From contig NC_088298.1 in the NCBI RefSeq assembly GCF_032854445.1, positions 23,647,295 to 23,711,294 on the forward strand: DNA of 64,000 bases, read 5' to 3'. Positions 9,251-21,779 of the stretch are shown here, piece by piece. The DNA comes from Liolophura sinensis (lineage: Eukaryota > Mollusca > Polyplacophora > Chitonida > Chitonidae). Made by a program: the position numbers and the translations under genes. Below the pieces are notes generated by a model. The model searched no databases. It saw only the letters and a program-made list of their open reading frames with translations, and was not told the DNA's origin. Numbering within the stretch: the stretch's first letter is position 1; each line of letters starts with the position of its first letter.

Positions 9251-10252
9251 ATATGGCGCTCAGCAGTGAGAGGTTAGAGCAAGGAAATGATGGTACTTGT
9301 TGCTGCCTCATATGGCGCTCAGCAGTGAGAGGTTAGAGCAAGGAAATGATGGTACTTGTTGCTGCCTCATATGGCGCTCAGCAGTGAGAGGTTAGAGCAA
9401 GGAAATGATGGTACTTGTTGCTGCCTCATATGGCGCTCAGCAGTGAGAGGTTAGAGCAAGGAAATGATGGTACTTCTTGCTGCCTCGCTTGGCGCTCAGC
9501 AGTGAGAGGTTAGAGCAAGGAAATGATGGTGCTTGTTGCTGCCTCATATGGCGCTCAGCAGTGAGAGGTTAGAGCAAGGAAATGATGGTACTTGTTGCTG
9601 CCTCATACGGCGCTCAGCACTGGGAGGTTAGAGCAAGGAAATGATGGTACTTGTTGCTGCCTCATATGGTGCTCAGCAGTGAGAGGTTAGAGCAAGGAAA
9701 TGATGGTACTTGTTGCTGCCTCATATGGCGCTCAGCACTGGGAGGTTAGAGCAAGGAAATGATGGCACTTGTTGCTGCCTCATATGGTGCTCAGCAGTGA
9801 GAGGTTAGAGCAAGGAAATGATGGTACTTGTTGCTGCCTCATATGGCGCTCAGCAGTGAGAGGTTAGAGCAAGGAAATGATGGTACTTGTTGCTGCCTCA
9901 TATGGCGCTCAGCAGTGAGAGGTTAGAGCAAGGAAATGATGGTACTTGTTGCTGCCTCATATGGCGCTCAGCAGTGAGAGGTTAGAGCAAGGAAATGATG
10001 GTACTTGTTGCTGCCTCATATGGCGCTCAGCAGTGAGAGGTTAGAGCAAGGAAATGATGGTACTTCTTGCTGCCTCGCTTGGCGCTCAGCAGTGAGAGGT
10101 TAGAGCAAGGAAATGATGGTGCTTGTTGCTGCCTCATATGGCGCTCAGCAGTGAGAGGTTAGAGCAAGGAAATGATGGTACTTGTTGCTGCCTCATATGG
10201 CGCTCAGCAGTGAGAGGTTAGAGCAAGGAAATGGTGGTACTTGTTGCTGTCT
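9192..10252. repeat. 59-bp tandem array derived from a SINE body, about 18 copies
   Basis: Unit: atatggcgctcagcagtgag, then aggttagagcaaggaaatga, then tggtacttgttgctgcctc (59 bp). The first unit is continuous with the SINE head at 9085-9191. Higher-order structure is visible: the variant ending tacttcttgctgcctcgctt occurs at 9471 and 10061, exactly ten units apart, and the variants cagcactgggagg and tggtgctcagcag each recur two units apart. There are no open frames of note. Confidence 0.95.
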
Positions 10253-11600
10253 ATTTATTTATTTCGAAGCGTGCCATTCGAGTTAAATACCTGGATGATA
10301 TTGAACTGATAACGCAATTTTGTCACTCAAAAACAACTTATATAATGCCTAAAGTCAGAGATATTGTATAAATTTGTTCACATAGTCCCTGCCTTCATAT
10401 ACAACGAAAACTTGTCGTATTTAGGAGCATCAATAAAACAGGAAGCAGAAAATAATGTTTGCAGCATAACTGAAGTAAAAAAGGTTAGTCCGCCCAAAGA
10501 TAAAGCAGTATAGTTACATATATTTATGACAGTTAAACTAAGTGGATTAATGAACCACAGCCGTACAGCCGCGCGTCTTCGGTGTAACATTTTACCACAC
10601 AAAGTACAGAATTAATGAATAATCTGTTACCAGATCTGCGATAATCCGGGTATCAATTAGGCGTAAACTGACAATCTTGTACAAAGCACGCTTAAATGCA
10701 TAGTTTGTATCAGGGCTTGTTGTTAGCGGACTAAATGAACCGAGTATAGAATTAAGTGTTAAATGTGCCGGTTGAATGGAAATAATTGTTGAAACACAGT
10801 ACTAAAATTAGCTTCATTTGTGGCGTGGCGGCCGTGAAACCACATGAAGCGACATTCTAGGGCGGTCGGAGATGACCTCCTCGATGTCTAACTCGTAAAT
10901 ATCTCGCCGTGTCTTATGTCGAGGATTCAAGTCCCAAGAAACAGGAGAAATAGAGGGATATTATCTTTCGCACTAAAATGGTATGATCTGTGCGAGGTGT
11001 CAGAGCGACGCATCGCTCTTCTGTACGGACAATAGTCCACGCTTGACAAGCAAAACTAGTAATTACTTCTTTCTCTATAGAAGGGCTTTACTGATAGACG
11101 AAGCTCCTATCGCGGACAAGTATCAAGTTCTTCTCACGGTCGACAGAACACGAGAGACAACAACCACTTCTTCCCTCCGCGAGCTGAAGAGCGCGGAAAC
11201 TTTGCCCTAATAAGCCGGTTGTGGCAGAAGAACTAAAGCGTCAGTCTTTGAAGAGCTAAGACAAATGAGGTACGGGTTCACATCCGACAGTAGGCAGGGT
11301 ATTAGTGGATTATTCCGCTCTTACTGGTCGTGCGTCCTTGCTGACAATAAGTGGTCAAAGACAATCGTGTGTCCATTTCTGTAGTTTCACGTTCGTGCAA
11401 AACACATCTTTTGCACTAATGCAGTGTGCAGCTCTGTATGCCGTATCAGGGAAAGGTCCTCGGTGACTTGTTAAAGATTGGTGAATTACACCTGGTACTC
11501 CTGTTTTCTTCACCGACTTGAAATAAGTGAAAAAGCCTTGAGCATGGGTTAAAGGTAGAAAGCATAATAATTAAAAAAATTTTCATCGAAAAGCTAGTCG
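10253..11600. other. Unassigned stretch; CpG-richer island around 10820-11220
   Basis: From about 10820 to 11220 the sequence is noticeably richer in CG than its surroundings and holds a B-box-like motif (gaggattcaagtccc) near 10920. A 75-codon plus-strand frame (10983-11210) has no recognised domain. It could be an old SINE or a regulatory island; neither is certain. Confidence 0.3.
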
Positions 11601-11609
11601 TAAATGTGA

Positions 11610-12030
11610 TCTTTGATATTTTTTCGATTTTTTCTTTAAATCGAAAAAGACACTCGAAAATAATTTTGTATGGTGGGTATTTGGAACCATCTTTTGGTAT
11701 AAAAATGAGGATGTAGCACATGTTTAATAAATATTTTGCAATAGAATTTGGTCTTTTCAGCTAACAAATGTGTTCAGTCTGGATTTTGCTCACATTTATA
11801 TTTTTAATATATTCATAAATATCATCACACTGCACATTAAATGCATATGTGTGGATATAAACAACAAATTTACATTCAGATAAATTCATTAGACAAGCAT
11901 CACATCCTTAATTAGAATATTATTATGCAGCGACGATAAGTACCATAAGGTGATCCCAAATACCCACCATACACAAATATTTTCAAATTTCTTCAAAACA
12001 AAAATCAAAAAATGTATTAAGAACATTTTT
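11610..12030. repeat. Inverted repeat, arms of about 50-95 bp
   Basis: The left arm (about 11653-11707, core gtatggtgggtatttgg) is matched in reverse complement by the right arm (about 11937-11990). Weaker AT-rich pairing extends the arms outward to about 11610 and 12030. The spacer is about 230 bp of AT-rich DNA. The structure fits a foldback or MITE-like element. Open frames on both strands just beyond it have no recognisable domain. Confidence 0.7.
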
Positions 12031-12412
12031 TGCAAATAAGTTTTGATATTCTTTCATCTGATTTTGGCATCATTTTTTATGTTTTCTTTCCTTTAAGTAA
12101 GACACAAATAAGGAAATATTCGATGATATACGGTGTAATGCTATACATGAGGGAACATCGTATACATAAGGTTTTTAAAAAAGTTCTCTCATATGAACAA
12201 AACGAAGTAAGATACATTCCCTTCAGAACCAAACTGAAGGATCGCAATGTCAAAACTGTGAATATTATAAATGCTTTCTTTCTTAAAATGTCAAATGACT
12301 GTGAGGTCACTCTATACTCCAAATCTGAGTTAAAATCAAGCTTTAAAACAGCTCAGAATCTAGATCGGATTAAGATAAGAAGGTGGATCTGATTTGATAG
12401 ATTTGTGAGGTG
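12031..12412. other. Open frames on both strands, not recognised
   Basis: A 120-codon plus-strand frame (12030-12392) and an 81-codon minus-strand frame overlap. The composition is Lys/Ile/Phe-rich, as expected of AT-rich DNA. There is no domain, no signal peptide and no splice support, so I do not call a gene. Confidence 0.3.
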
Positions 12413-12475
12413 AACGTACGACCACCCACAGGTTGCTGGCAGACCTTCCCACGTACGGCCAGAGAGGAAGTTTAA
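12413..12475 (-). mobile_element. SINE family A internal fragment
   Basis: It contains ccacaggttgctggcagacc and cttcccacgtacggccagag, the reverse-strand body sequence of family A, without head or tail. Confidence 0.7.
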
Positions 12476-12574
12476 TTTTAACACAACATTGTATCTCGTG
12501 TCAAAGACGACAGCAGTGTATACAAAAAGGATTTACCGCCCGGATGTAGACATCTACTATATAATTAAAGGCGT

Positions 12575-12665
12575 ACAATATGCAGAGAAAAAAACATGGT
12601 AGCGGCGACAGTGTGATGGCTGACAAATATCAAAAAGAATAACTAACTGAGATGTATTTCAGATA
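12575..12665 (+). repeat. Family X fragment
   Basis: It holds agcggcgacagtgtgatggc and a decayed aactaactgagatg segment, matching the 5' half of family X. Confidence 0.45.
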
Positions 12666-14130
12666 AATTTAGCATCACGTAACACTGCATAAAGACATAC
12701 ATGTAATATCACACATGAAAATCCACCAAAGGCGTGTATGAATGCCGTGTGGGATTCCCACACGCCCGGGATCTTGTAGTAGCCCTACAAAGGTATTGTA
12801 GGCTAAGACAGTTGATTGTAACTATGTAACTTATATGATAATAACTATCAATTAAGCATTTCCATCACAGTACCAGGAATAACCGTCAGATACCGGGAAT
12901 AATTACACAGGTGCATTATTACCTAGTCTACAGGGCCGAAAGATATAATCAAAACTACAGATAAAGAAGGAAAGCGAGTGTAAGAAATAGAGGGGTGGGA
13001 AATTCTGGTATCTCTCCCTATAAATTCTCACGCTACATCGAACAGCTTATATAAATCAACTTGGCGTGTTGATAACTATAAGGTGGCGTTACATGATATC
13101 ACTGATGTCCGTTCTAAAACTTTATATATGTTCGGGCTTATAACCATGGTAACAGCAAAATACGGCGACTTCGGCATTTGACTTGCTACATACTTGACCC
13201 CTAACACTAAATCAATCTGGATTCAAACAAAGCTGATATAAACACGCTGAGAATAACAAAGTACATGTAAAGAAATTAGATGAATTCATGTCAACATTTT
13301 TAACGATGCCGGAAAGACACCAGCATCAAATTTAACCAACATTTAACCAGCATCAAAACGGTGTACCATACTACTATATATTAGCATGTATGTTGTCTTT
13401 AATGAATAGGATATATTTTCCCTTGTGATCTCAGCTGTTCATATAACAAACATGCCGATTTTTTTCACATGTTGCAAAGAATTCCTCTCGCTCTATGTCA
13501 CTTAAATGAAGTGCACTTCCATTTCGCACAAGAGCTACACAATACCCTCAAAGCACAAGAATGTTACTTTTCAAGGGAGCGAACTCGTGCAGGACCAATT
13601 TCATGGCGTGACTAATCAGACCAAAACAATGACCTTTGTATTAATGACATAGACGAAAATGTTTAAGACAAAAATCTATTTTAGATAGCAATGGTTAACG
13701 ATTCTTTTCCTAATCAAAAAAGGGAAACACAAAAAACGACAGTCTTTGCTTGTCATCATATGCATGCTGAAAGATGGCGCAAACTTCAGGCAATGAAATG
13801 GTTTTGTAGAGACTCGAAGATCAGTGGCCTGTCAAGACTGAAGAGCTAGAGGCTCCCCCACTAGAACAGATTAGCGCTGAGACACAGCCGTCTACCTCTG
13901 TCACATCCGAGATAGGCATCCCCGGCACTGTCAGCGTGTGACATTTTAACTAGTTATAAAGTTCATGGTTGAAGGAATCCAAGACGACCGTTTTCGCTAA
14001 AGACGTGTTTGGACAGTCTCTGGTGGGTGTTTTTTTTCTTTTTTTTTACACAAGTGTTTGTGTGTGTCATTTTGCACAGCACGTTTCTGTAAAGAGTTCT
14101 TATATGTCTTCGTTGTACAAAACCATTTCC
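12666..14130. other. Unassigned stretch
   Basis: Unique-looking AT-rich sequence with no repeat structure, splice-supported exon or long frame that I can identify. Confidence 0.4.
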
Positions 14131-14136
14131 CCAGAG

Positions 14137-14360
14137 ATCATGGGTCCATTCTACAAACCCATTTCTGACATAAGGCAAAGTTTAAAATCTCATCACTGTG
14201 CTTTTGGGGGGATTCTGTAAATTGAAATTTTGATAAATTTATGTTCAGATGTCATTTGTAAGGTGGCCAAAATGGAAATTTCTTGGTCCCAAAAATAAGT
14301 TCTAAAACTGTATTTCAAATTTTGACTTAAATGTCAGCAACGGCTTCATTGAACCGGCCT
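14137..14360 (+). mobile_element. MITE-like element, copy 1
   Basis: The left end (gggtccattctacaaaccca, then tttctgacataag) and the right end (cttaaatgtcagcaacggct, then tcattgaaccgg) are imperfect inverted repeats. The interior (cccaaaaataagttctaaaa, then ctgtatttcaaattt) matches the reverse strand of 27470-27648, which confirms a dispersed family. Confidence 0.6.
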
Positions 14361-14721
14361 CTTATCTGTGGGTTAAATGCGACATCTCAAACTACAGTTC
14401 TGCTGTTGTGGTGTTCCTTTTAATTCTTTTTTGTTCTTAGGGTATTTTCTGATACTACAGCGTCTGTGACGAGACTCACTTTCCGCATCATGTTTTATCT
14501 TGAAATCCTTACAACTTGATAGCATATTGGAACTTCAGCATTAAATCGTCATCTGCTAAAATATATCTGTTAAAACGTTACATATATATGCAATACTTCC
14601 CCGTAGCATTTTAACCATTACTCCTTTCCAACCTTAAATTAAGCACTTTTAACCTTAACTCGTTCAAGCACGATAACTTTTTATATTTCCAAGACGCAAC
14701 GTTCTGTGGACACACGCAGAC

Positions 14722-14808
14722 GGTTTCCTCCGGGCACTACCCGGTTTCCTCCCACCATAATGATGGCCGCCGTCGTACAGGTCAAATATTCTTGAGTCAA
14801 ATAAATAA
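14722..14808 (+). mobile_element. 5'-truncated SINE family A with 12-bp target duplication
   Basis: Only the 3' part of the SINE is present (ggtttcctcccaccataatg ... tattcttgagtcaaataaat). It is flanked by identical copies of acacacgcagac at 14710-14721 and 14809-14820, a clean target-site duplication marking LINE-type insertion. Confidence 0.85.
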
Positions 14809-14820
14809 ACACACGCAGAC

Positions 14821-16130
14821 TTTTACAACAAGTGTGTTGAACATGATCACTGTTATATTGTTCATACAAAGTAGTACACAACTTGTCTAATTCTGAAATA
14901 GCATTCTGCACATTATGATATCGTGGTGACGCGCGCATTCCTAAACACGGCAGTCTTACCAGTATAAGTGTCGCCGTAATTGACATGCAACTTGGTCTTA
15001 TGTAATCGATAATCAGTTATATTCTTTCAATGCTAACTAATTACAATAATTAATCTGTCGACATTGATATATAAACTGATTAACTAATTGACTGATCTAT
15101 ACGTTTATTCATCCAGGACACTCTGGGTGATAGGACATTGCCTTTGTCCTATGAGTACATATGGCAAACAACATATAAAACCTAAACTTTCCTACCGCGC
15201 ACAGTAATCGTGCAGTGACGTAGTTTTATCCCGTTACGTAGATGAATTTTCTAAATCATGGAGAAACATAGAGCTATTAACAACTGAGATCACCCAGCTC
15301 CCATCCTGCTGTGTCGGCATCGTACATAGTACCTTCTGGTAGTAGCCTACCACCGGTATGTCTCCTTGGCTTTATAGCTCCTTGGAGAAACTAAGACAAA
15401 ATGAAAACCTCATGCAACCATTGCTGTACACATTGCTGGGCGAAGTTAGTATATATGATAAGTACTGCGTTCAAACACGGTACACCAACAAATGCCTTGG
15501 CAGGAATATAACTCTTCTGAAGTCAGTCGGTTTCAGAGTGACACAAATCAGAGTTGGCTGATGACTCGAGACGTCTAGAGCAGTCTGCTATTCTGGATAA
15601 TCGATGCCAGATTGCGACATAGCATGTAGCTGGCGCTCCATTGGAGCCTGTGATCAGATGTTTTCGTCGCGGAATTACGGGTTACCAGACTATTACAGTA
15701 GACGCTGTAACTTCAACAACGACAAAACATTTTCTGACTTCTTGATCCCGTGTGTCACTATGTCAGACTGACTAGCTGTTCTGTTTGTAGATATTAAGGA
15801 CGCTGTAACAGTACGTAATTCGCTTGTTCTCAGATAAAAATGCGAAAGAAACAAGCACGAAACGGCGTAAAACTGACAATTACTTTAACTTTGAAATATC
15901 GCAACTTCGACAAGCATACAGTATAATGATTGTGCAAAATTACGGTAATCGTCGTCGTAATCGTTCAAAAATCGTTCACATCGAGTTTCATATGTGTCAG
16001 TGCGCTGTTTTCTCCCACCATATTACTGACATCCGTCGTATAAGTGAAACACCAATGACGTGTAATAAACAGCAATTAATATTACTGAATTTTTAAAACT
16101 ATTTCTGCTTAAGCCATGTTGCTCGGTGGT
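14821..16130. other. Unassigned stretch
   Basis: No repeat family or supported exon recognised. Short frames of 60-90 codons at 15358-15561 and 15824-16096 have no identifiable domain. Confidence 0.4.
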
Positions 16131-16139
16131 GTGTGCTTT

Positions 16140-16290
16140 GCTACTGTTTTACATGAACAGTTAGAATAAGAACTTAACTGATGTAAATTGACAAGAGGCC
16201 GTGTTCCCGTGTGACGATCTGACAGCTGTTACCCTGTCGTCGCTACTCTGGTTCTTCTCTCTATGCCGTATGTCTTAATTGTATTGAAAA
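16140..16290 (-). repeat. Dispersed repeat family X copy
   Basis: The reverse strand of the family core: tacatgaacagttagaataa, then taactgatgtaaattgacaa, then gtcgtcgctactctggttct. Confidence 0.65.
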
Positions 16291-16417
16291 TTGCATAAAT
16301 CGTGTGTTGCAGTGAATTAGTAAATAAATACGTAAATAAATAATTGGCAAACAAGACATCGTTATGTCTACCGTCTGACATGTTGCTTTGAGAAAATTTA
16401 TCCCGGTCAGGCCTATA

Positions 16418-17701
16418 CTACAGGCCTGGACTTTATTGGGTAGTGCACTGTTATTAATAAATACTACAGGCCTGGACTTTATTGGGTAGTGCGCTGTTAT
16501 TAATAAATACTACAGGCCCGGACTTTATTGGGTAGTGCGCTGCTATTAATAAATACAACAGGCCTGGACTTTACTGGGTAGTGCGCTGTTATTAATAAAT
16601 ACTACAGGCCCGGACTTTATTGGGTAGTGCGCTGCTATTAATAAATACAACAGGCCTGGACTTTACTGGGTAGTGCGCTGTTATTAATAAATACTACAGG
16701 CCTGGACTTTATTGGGTAGTGCACTGTTATTAATAAATACTACAGGCCCGGACTTTATTGGGTAGTGCGCTGCTATTAATAAATACAACAGGCCTGGACT
16801 TTACTGGGTAGTGCGCTGTTATTAATAAATACTACAGGCCTGGACTTTATTGGGAAGTGCGCTGCTATTAATAAATACAACAGGCCTGGACTTTATTGGG
16901 TAGTGCACTGTTATTAATAAATACTACAGGCCCGGACTTTATTGGGTAGTGCGCTGCTATTAATAAATACAACAGGCCTTTATTGGGTAGTGCGCTGCTA
17001 TTAATCAATACAACAGGCCTGGACTTTACTGGGTAGTGCACTGTTATTAATAAATACAACAGGCCTGGACTTTACTGGGTAGTGCGCTGTTATTAATAAA
17101 TACTACAGGCCCGGACTTTATTGGGTAGTGCGCTGCTATTAATAAATACTACAGGCCTGGACTTTATTGGGTAATACGCTGTTATTAATAAATACTACAG
17201 GCCTGGGCTTTATTGGGTAATACGCTGTTATTAATAAATACTACAGTCCTGGACTTTATTGGGTAATACGCTGTTATTAATAAATACTACAGGCCTGGAC
17301 TTTATTGGGTAGTGCGCTGTTATTAATAAATACTACAGGCCTGGACTTTATTGGGTAGTGCGCTGTTATTAATAAATACTACAGGCCTGGACTTTATTGG
17401 GTAGTGCGTTGCTATTAATAAATACTACAAGCCTGGACTTTATTGGGTAGTGCGTTGCTATTAATAAATACTACAAGCCTGGACTTTATTGGGTAATACG
17501 CTGTTATTAATAAATACTACAAGCCTGGACTTTATTGGGTAATGCGCTGCTATTAATAAATAGTACAGGCCTGGACTTTATTGGGTAATGCGCTGCTATT
17601 AATAAATAGTACAGGCCTGGGACTTTATTGGGTAATGCGCTGTTATTAATAAATACTACAGGCCTGGACTTTATTGGGTAATGAGCTGCTATTAATAAAT
17701 A
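16418..17701. repeat. 46-bp tandem array, about 28 copies
   Basis: Unit: ctacaggcctggactttatt, then gggtagtgcgctgttattaa, then taaata (46 bp). Copies are 90% or more alike by eye. One unit near 16970 lacks about 7 bp. Variants with tacaacaggcc ... ttactggg recur every two or three units in the first half, showing amplification in blocks. Later copies carry gggtaatacgc or gggtaatgcgc instead. The reverse strand gives short AHYP-containing peptides that shift frame each unit and are not coding. Confidence 0.95.
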
Positions 17702-20700
17702 CAACACACAGCTCAATGTTAAGATCAGTGGTGAAGAAATGGTCAATTTGAAAATTAGGGCGCATAGTCATCAATTGGTAGTTGATAATTAGCGATTACT
17801 GTTTTTTTATGAGTAGGTCTAATTTTCACCACTTATAAAACTGTACAGAAAATTTATTTCTACTCCAAATTAACCCATGACAATCATTGCAATTTAGTTT
17901 GGCTTGAATTAGAGAAAAAGCTAAGCGACTTACTACTTCCCTTTGATATTTCTCTCTGCTGAAGGAATTGTATACAGCTGAGAGAAGCCCCAAGGGAATT
18001 CTATCCCCGCTATATCCCCATGGATAGAGTAAAGATGAGACAGGGTTCTTGTATAAAAGGTACATTGTCTGGTTTAGGATAAATGGTCTGTGGCACCGGG
18101 ATGTCGTTAATCCATGTACTGACAAGAGCCACCTCGGCGTGTTAAACATCATCTGATCCGAGAGCGATGGAGCGAGAACCCTAACACAAGGGTATTTGTA
18201 TGCCCTTGTGGGAGCAACGTCCCTGGGAGGAAAACGGTTTGTATACCATCTATGTACCATGCTTATACCTGAGTTTCCGATCCACGCCTTCCGTCTTCTG
18301 TAAGCCGCTATCTTATGAGGGCTATCAGAGCGTGTATCCGCGTTATAACGTGACAGCTAGTTGATCCGCTAAGGATGTTTTCCAGTCGAAAAAGAGAGCT
18401 AATGAAGGCTGTTTTTTTCTAATGATGTCTGACGTAGTGTAAAACTTCCAGCTGTTTTATCCGCACCTCTCCCCCTCCCCCCCCCCCCCCCCATCACACA
18501 TTGCCCTTCCCCTCTCTCCACCCAGCGATAATCAGCTGAAGTCAACATACGAAGGATTACAGTGTCCAATGTAACAGATTTCACAGCTATAGCGGTGAAG
18601 TTGGCTATTAATACGTCCTTTCGTGTTTTTTTTTTTTATGAAAGAAAATATATATAAACGTCGCATGATAAAAAAGAAAGAGCAGCGAACGAAAAAGCTT
18701 TAAGAAGTATATGAAGTGAAGTGGATCCAATTTGGCCTATCAGATGCCCTCATACCCTGTTTTGTAATGGCTCCCTTTCAATGGTCTCTTAAAGAGGCTG
18801 AGCCTAAGTGAATTGCGATTTTGACACCACATTATGAACGCCGTAGCCTCTTTTGTAAAATAGTTGTATGATATTTTCCACCGCTTTACCGTCTCAAGTG
18901 GCACCTGGACATATACTGTCAGCGTTCCGCTCGGTGCGCTTATTGTGGCTTTCCTCACATGTAAGGCATTGCATAAGGAGTATCGCTCAGCCCTACGCTA
19001 TATAAAGTTAAAAGAGTTCAAGCCGTTTCCACAGTAAATTCACTGAATGCTGGGTAAAGTTTGAGGTCGCCCGGGTCTAGCTCGGTTTTCACCAGGTTCT
19101 CTCTGATAATAAATCAAGCAATAATAGAAATTCCTCGAGATAAAAACGCCTAGGCTCTCGCCTCTGTAATTATTTTCGGTAGCTTCATATTCGACGCGCC
19201 TGGGGTGCAGTATATATAGTTACGTCTAACTCACACACCGTGTTGCCATTGGATACGCTTTTACTCGACTCTTGTTGTTGTTGTAAAATGAATAAAAGCA
19301 CCATTCATGTGAAGATATTTAACCTACCGTTTTCAAGGCGACTGAACTGTTTCGTCTTCATTATATTACTTTCAATACAAACTTCTCCTTTTTAAGTTTA
19401 AATTCACGGTCAACTTAAGCACCTACTTGGGTGTGTTTGCATTTAACCGATAAGTCCTAATAGGTATGCTAATATGTAGCCAGGCAGTCTTTGTCAGCGT
19501 TCCTAACAGCGTTTAAAAAGGCCTCTGACGGTGAAATAAATGTTAATTTATAAAAGTAATATCACTAGATTCATAATGTAGATTTCCCTTCTTTAATATC
19601 TGATAGGCACATGAGAAACTAACACGTCATGGCAGAATGGTTTCATCCAATAGAATGCAGTTTACAACTTTTAGCCAACATTCCAGATCCGGGGCAAAAT
19701 ATTTCAGATTAAATAACCAAATTGTAATCTGCTCCCATTTGTAATTCTACAAAAAGGAGTAACGTATTTCAATAAAGCATTAAAAACAAAAACAATGTTC
19801 AATTTTCATGCGGCAAGTCCCGCACGACAAGTCGTTGTGATAAGTCACACCGACGTTTTACGACATGAATCTTCTTAAACGTGCAGCACAACCTGATGCT
19901 ATGATGCAACCTGTATAACATGATGCAAATATTCAGCCTCTCAAAACAAAGACTAATAAAAACACTTGAGTTAGTAATTAAATACATTTACGAATACTTT
20001 TTGCCGTTTCTCTTTCATTCATAATTGTTTTCATCAGAGGCCTAGGCAGTTTAATAAACATCTCCTGAAAAAAGAAAAAAATACCATTTACGATTTTTTT
20101 AAATGTATTCTAATATAAACCAACAAGTAGCCTGAATTAGACATGATTAGACCGGTAATTTATTATCTCAAACCGTGACAGCTTTTCTATGATCTGTTCT
20201 TTTTGTGCGTCTCCATTTCTTTTTTCCCCTCTTTCTGCATGTCCATTATAATTTTATTTCGTCGACACTCAGGTCTATTTCCCCAGACAGTGAAAGAGGA
20301 CACGTGGTAAAAGTGACGACGTTTGAACTTTAGCGTTTACCTGACGGCCGTTTTCTCCAGATAAATTCACACCGATTATGAACCAGTGTGTGAAAGCTTC
20401 ACAAATAAAGTTTATGGGGCCATTATCACGATAATGACCCTGTCTGATTTATGAGTTCTGGTTTGTCCGTCCCTGAGGTCAGGTAAAGAGAACCAGCTGT
20501 CCGCTTGACCTCATCGCACTGAATGGAAATCGTAGTACCCACACTCAATCTGATCACCAGTTGTTTTGGTTTTTTCACTATTAGATAAACTAAAATTGAA
20601 CTGCAGTGACCATAAAGAAAATTCGAACAATCTGTCGTGTTGGCTAAATTTCAACTACAGGAGCAAAATACTAAATTTGATCGACCAGGGTCAAAAACTA

Positions 20701-21300
20701 AATTTGAAATATTTAAATATCTAAATTTTTTTAGTATTTTAATGAATATCTTCACTGTTAATATTATAAAATGTTTTTGTGGGCTTAGCCCAAGATGTGA
20801 GCCTCGCATTCATACACCAGTATAAATGTATCCTTTTAAAGATTCATTTATACTTTTTTAAGTTATAAACTAAGGGCACATAGCTGAAATATTTACGTGT
20901 TTCATTGCGTTTCATTTCAGTACGTTTCAGTTACACAAAGGTGCATAGGTTGATGATGAGAGAAACCACGCTACAGCGTAAAGGTGCATGAGGCTGAGAG
21001 TACTGATGTCGATTTCCTCTTACACGTAGTGAATGATTACGTCTCTCAACACCCACGCAACTACCACTATCAACAACAACGCTATCAAACTTGATATACA
21101 TATATATGGATGGTTGCATGTACAGCCATTACTTAAAACAAATAGGACGGTTTACCAAAATGGCCCGCGGTGCCAAGTCTGTAACACGCTCTCATGAGTA
21201 TAAAATGTACATAGGGGTGCTCCAATCTAGCGTGCACAGTTTAATTTATAAATATAAACTGCCTTAGTAGATAGAGTATTAACATCTCGTCTTATCTGCA
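17702..21300. other. Unassigned stretch, with one unexplained 144-codon frame
   Basis: A minus-strand frame at 17826-18260 is open for 144 codons, but I recognise no domain and see no splice or codon-use support. A run of 16 C lies at 18477-18492. The sequence gggccattatcacgataatgaccc near 20417 forms an imperfect hairpin, but no function is claimed. The rest is featureless to me. Confidence 0.35.
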
Positions 21301-21394
21301 TTCACTAGCACCGGGTCATTCATAAAGACTACTCGCCGAAAACCCCCACAGAGCCCCACACTCCGCCCTCCATCTTCACAAACCGAGCATAGTA

Positions 21395-21565
21395 TAATTG
21401 GTCATATTCAAATTGACTGACGACGGTCACGTGTTCAAATCCAGCTCTCTTTGGCTTCGGCCTTATGCTAGGAGATTTGTCAGATGCCTGAGGCAAAATG
21501 CAGTGGTTTCCTTTACCCATCATCTTGATCACAGTCATATAAGTGACCTGGCCTTGGCTAAGACG
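21395..21565 (+). mobile_element. tRNA-headed SINE, third group (C)
   Basis: A B-box-like motif (gtgttcaaatccagc) at about 21431-21445 is followed by ctctttggcttcgg, agatttgtcagatgcc, tggtttcctttaccc and cagtcatataagtgacc. The same order of motifs appears at 60240-60440, so this is a dispersed family. Confidence 0.6.
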
Positions 21566-21779
21566 TAAAGATAAGCACAAGAACTCGTCACTCTCAATGA
21601 CACGTCATGATAAGCTCACTGACAATACTTGTTTTCAGGAACATTTCTTTCCTTGCACCCATCTTTGCATCTATCCTTGAACTCCTCTTCAATACATGCA
21701 TGTAAAAGCCTTTAAATGTTTCATAATACAAGACTGACAAATGATGTCATTCATTCCCCTAGATTAATTCTTGCGTCTT

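Noticed and set aside
9192-10252. CRISPR array
   Set aside because: Units are contiguous with no variable spacers, and the genome is eukaryotic.
16868-17746. Minus-strand frames with AHYPIKSRPVV-type repeats
   Set aside because: By-product of the 46-bp satellite; the frame changes every unit.
17826-18260. 144-codon minus-strand frame as a gene
   Set aside because: No recognised domain, no signal peptide, no splice context. Could be chance; left as unassigned.
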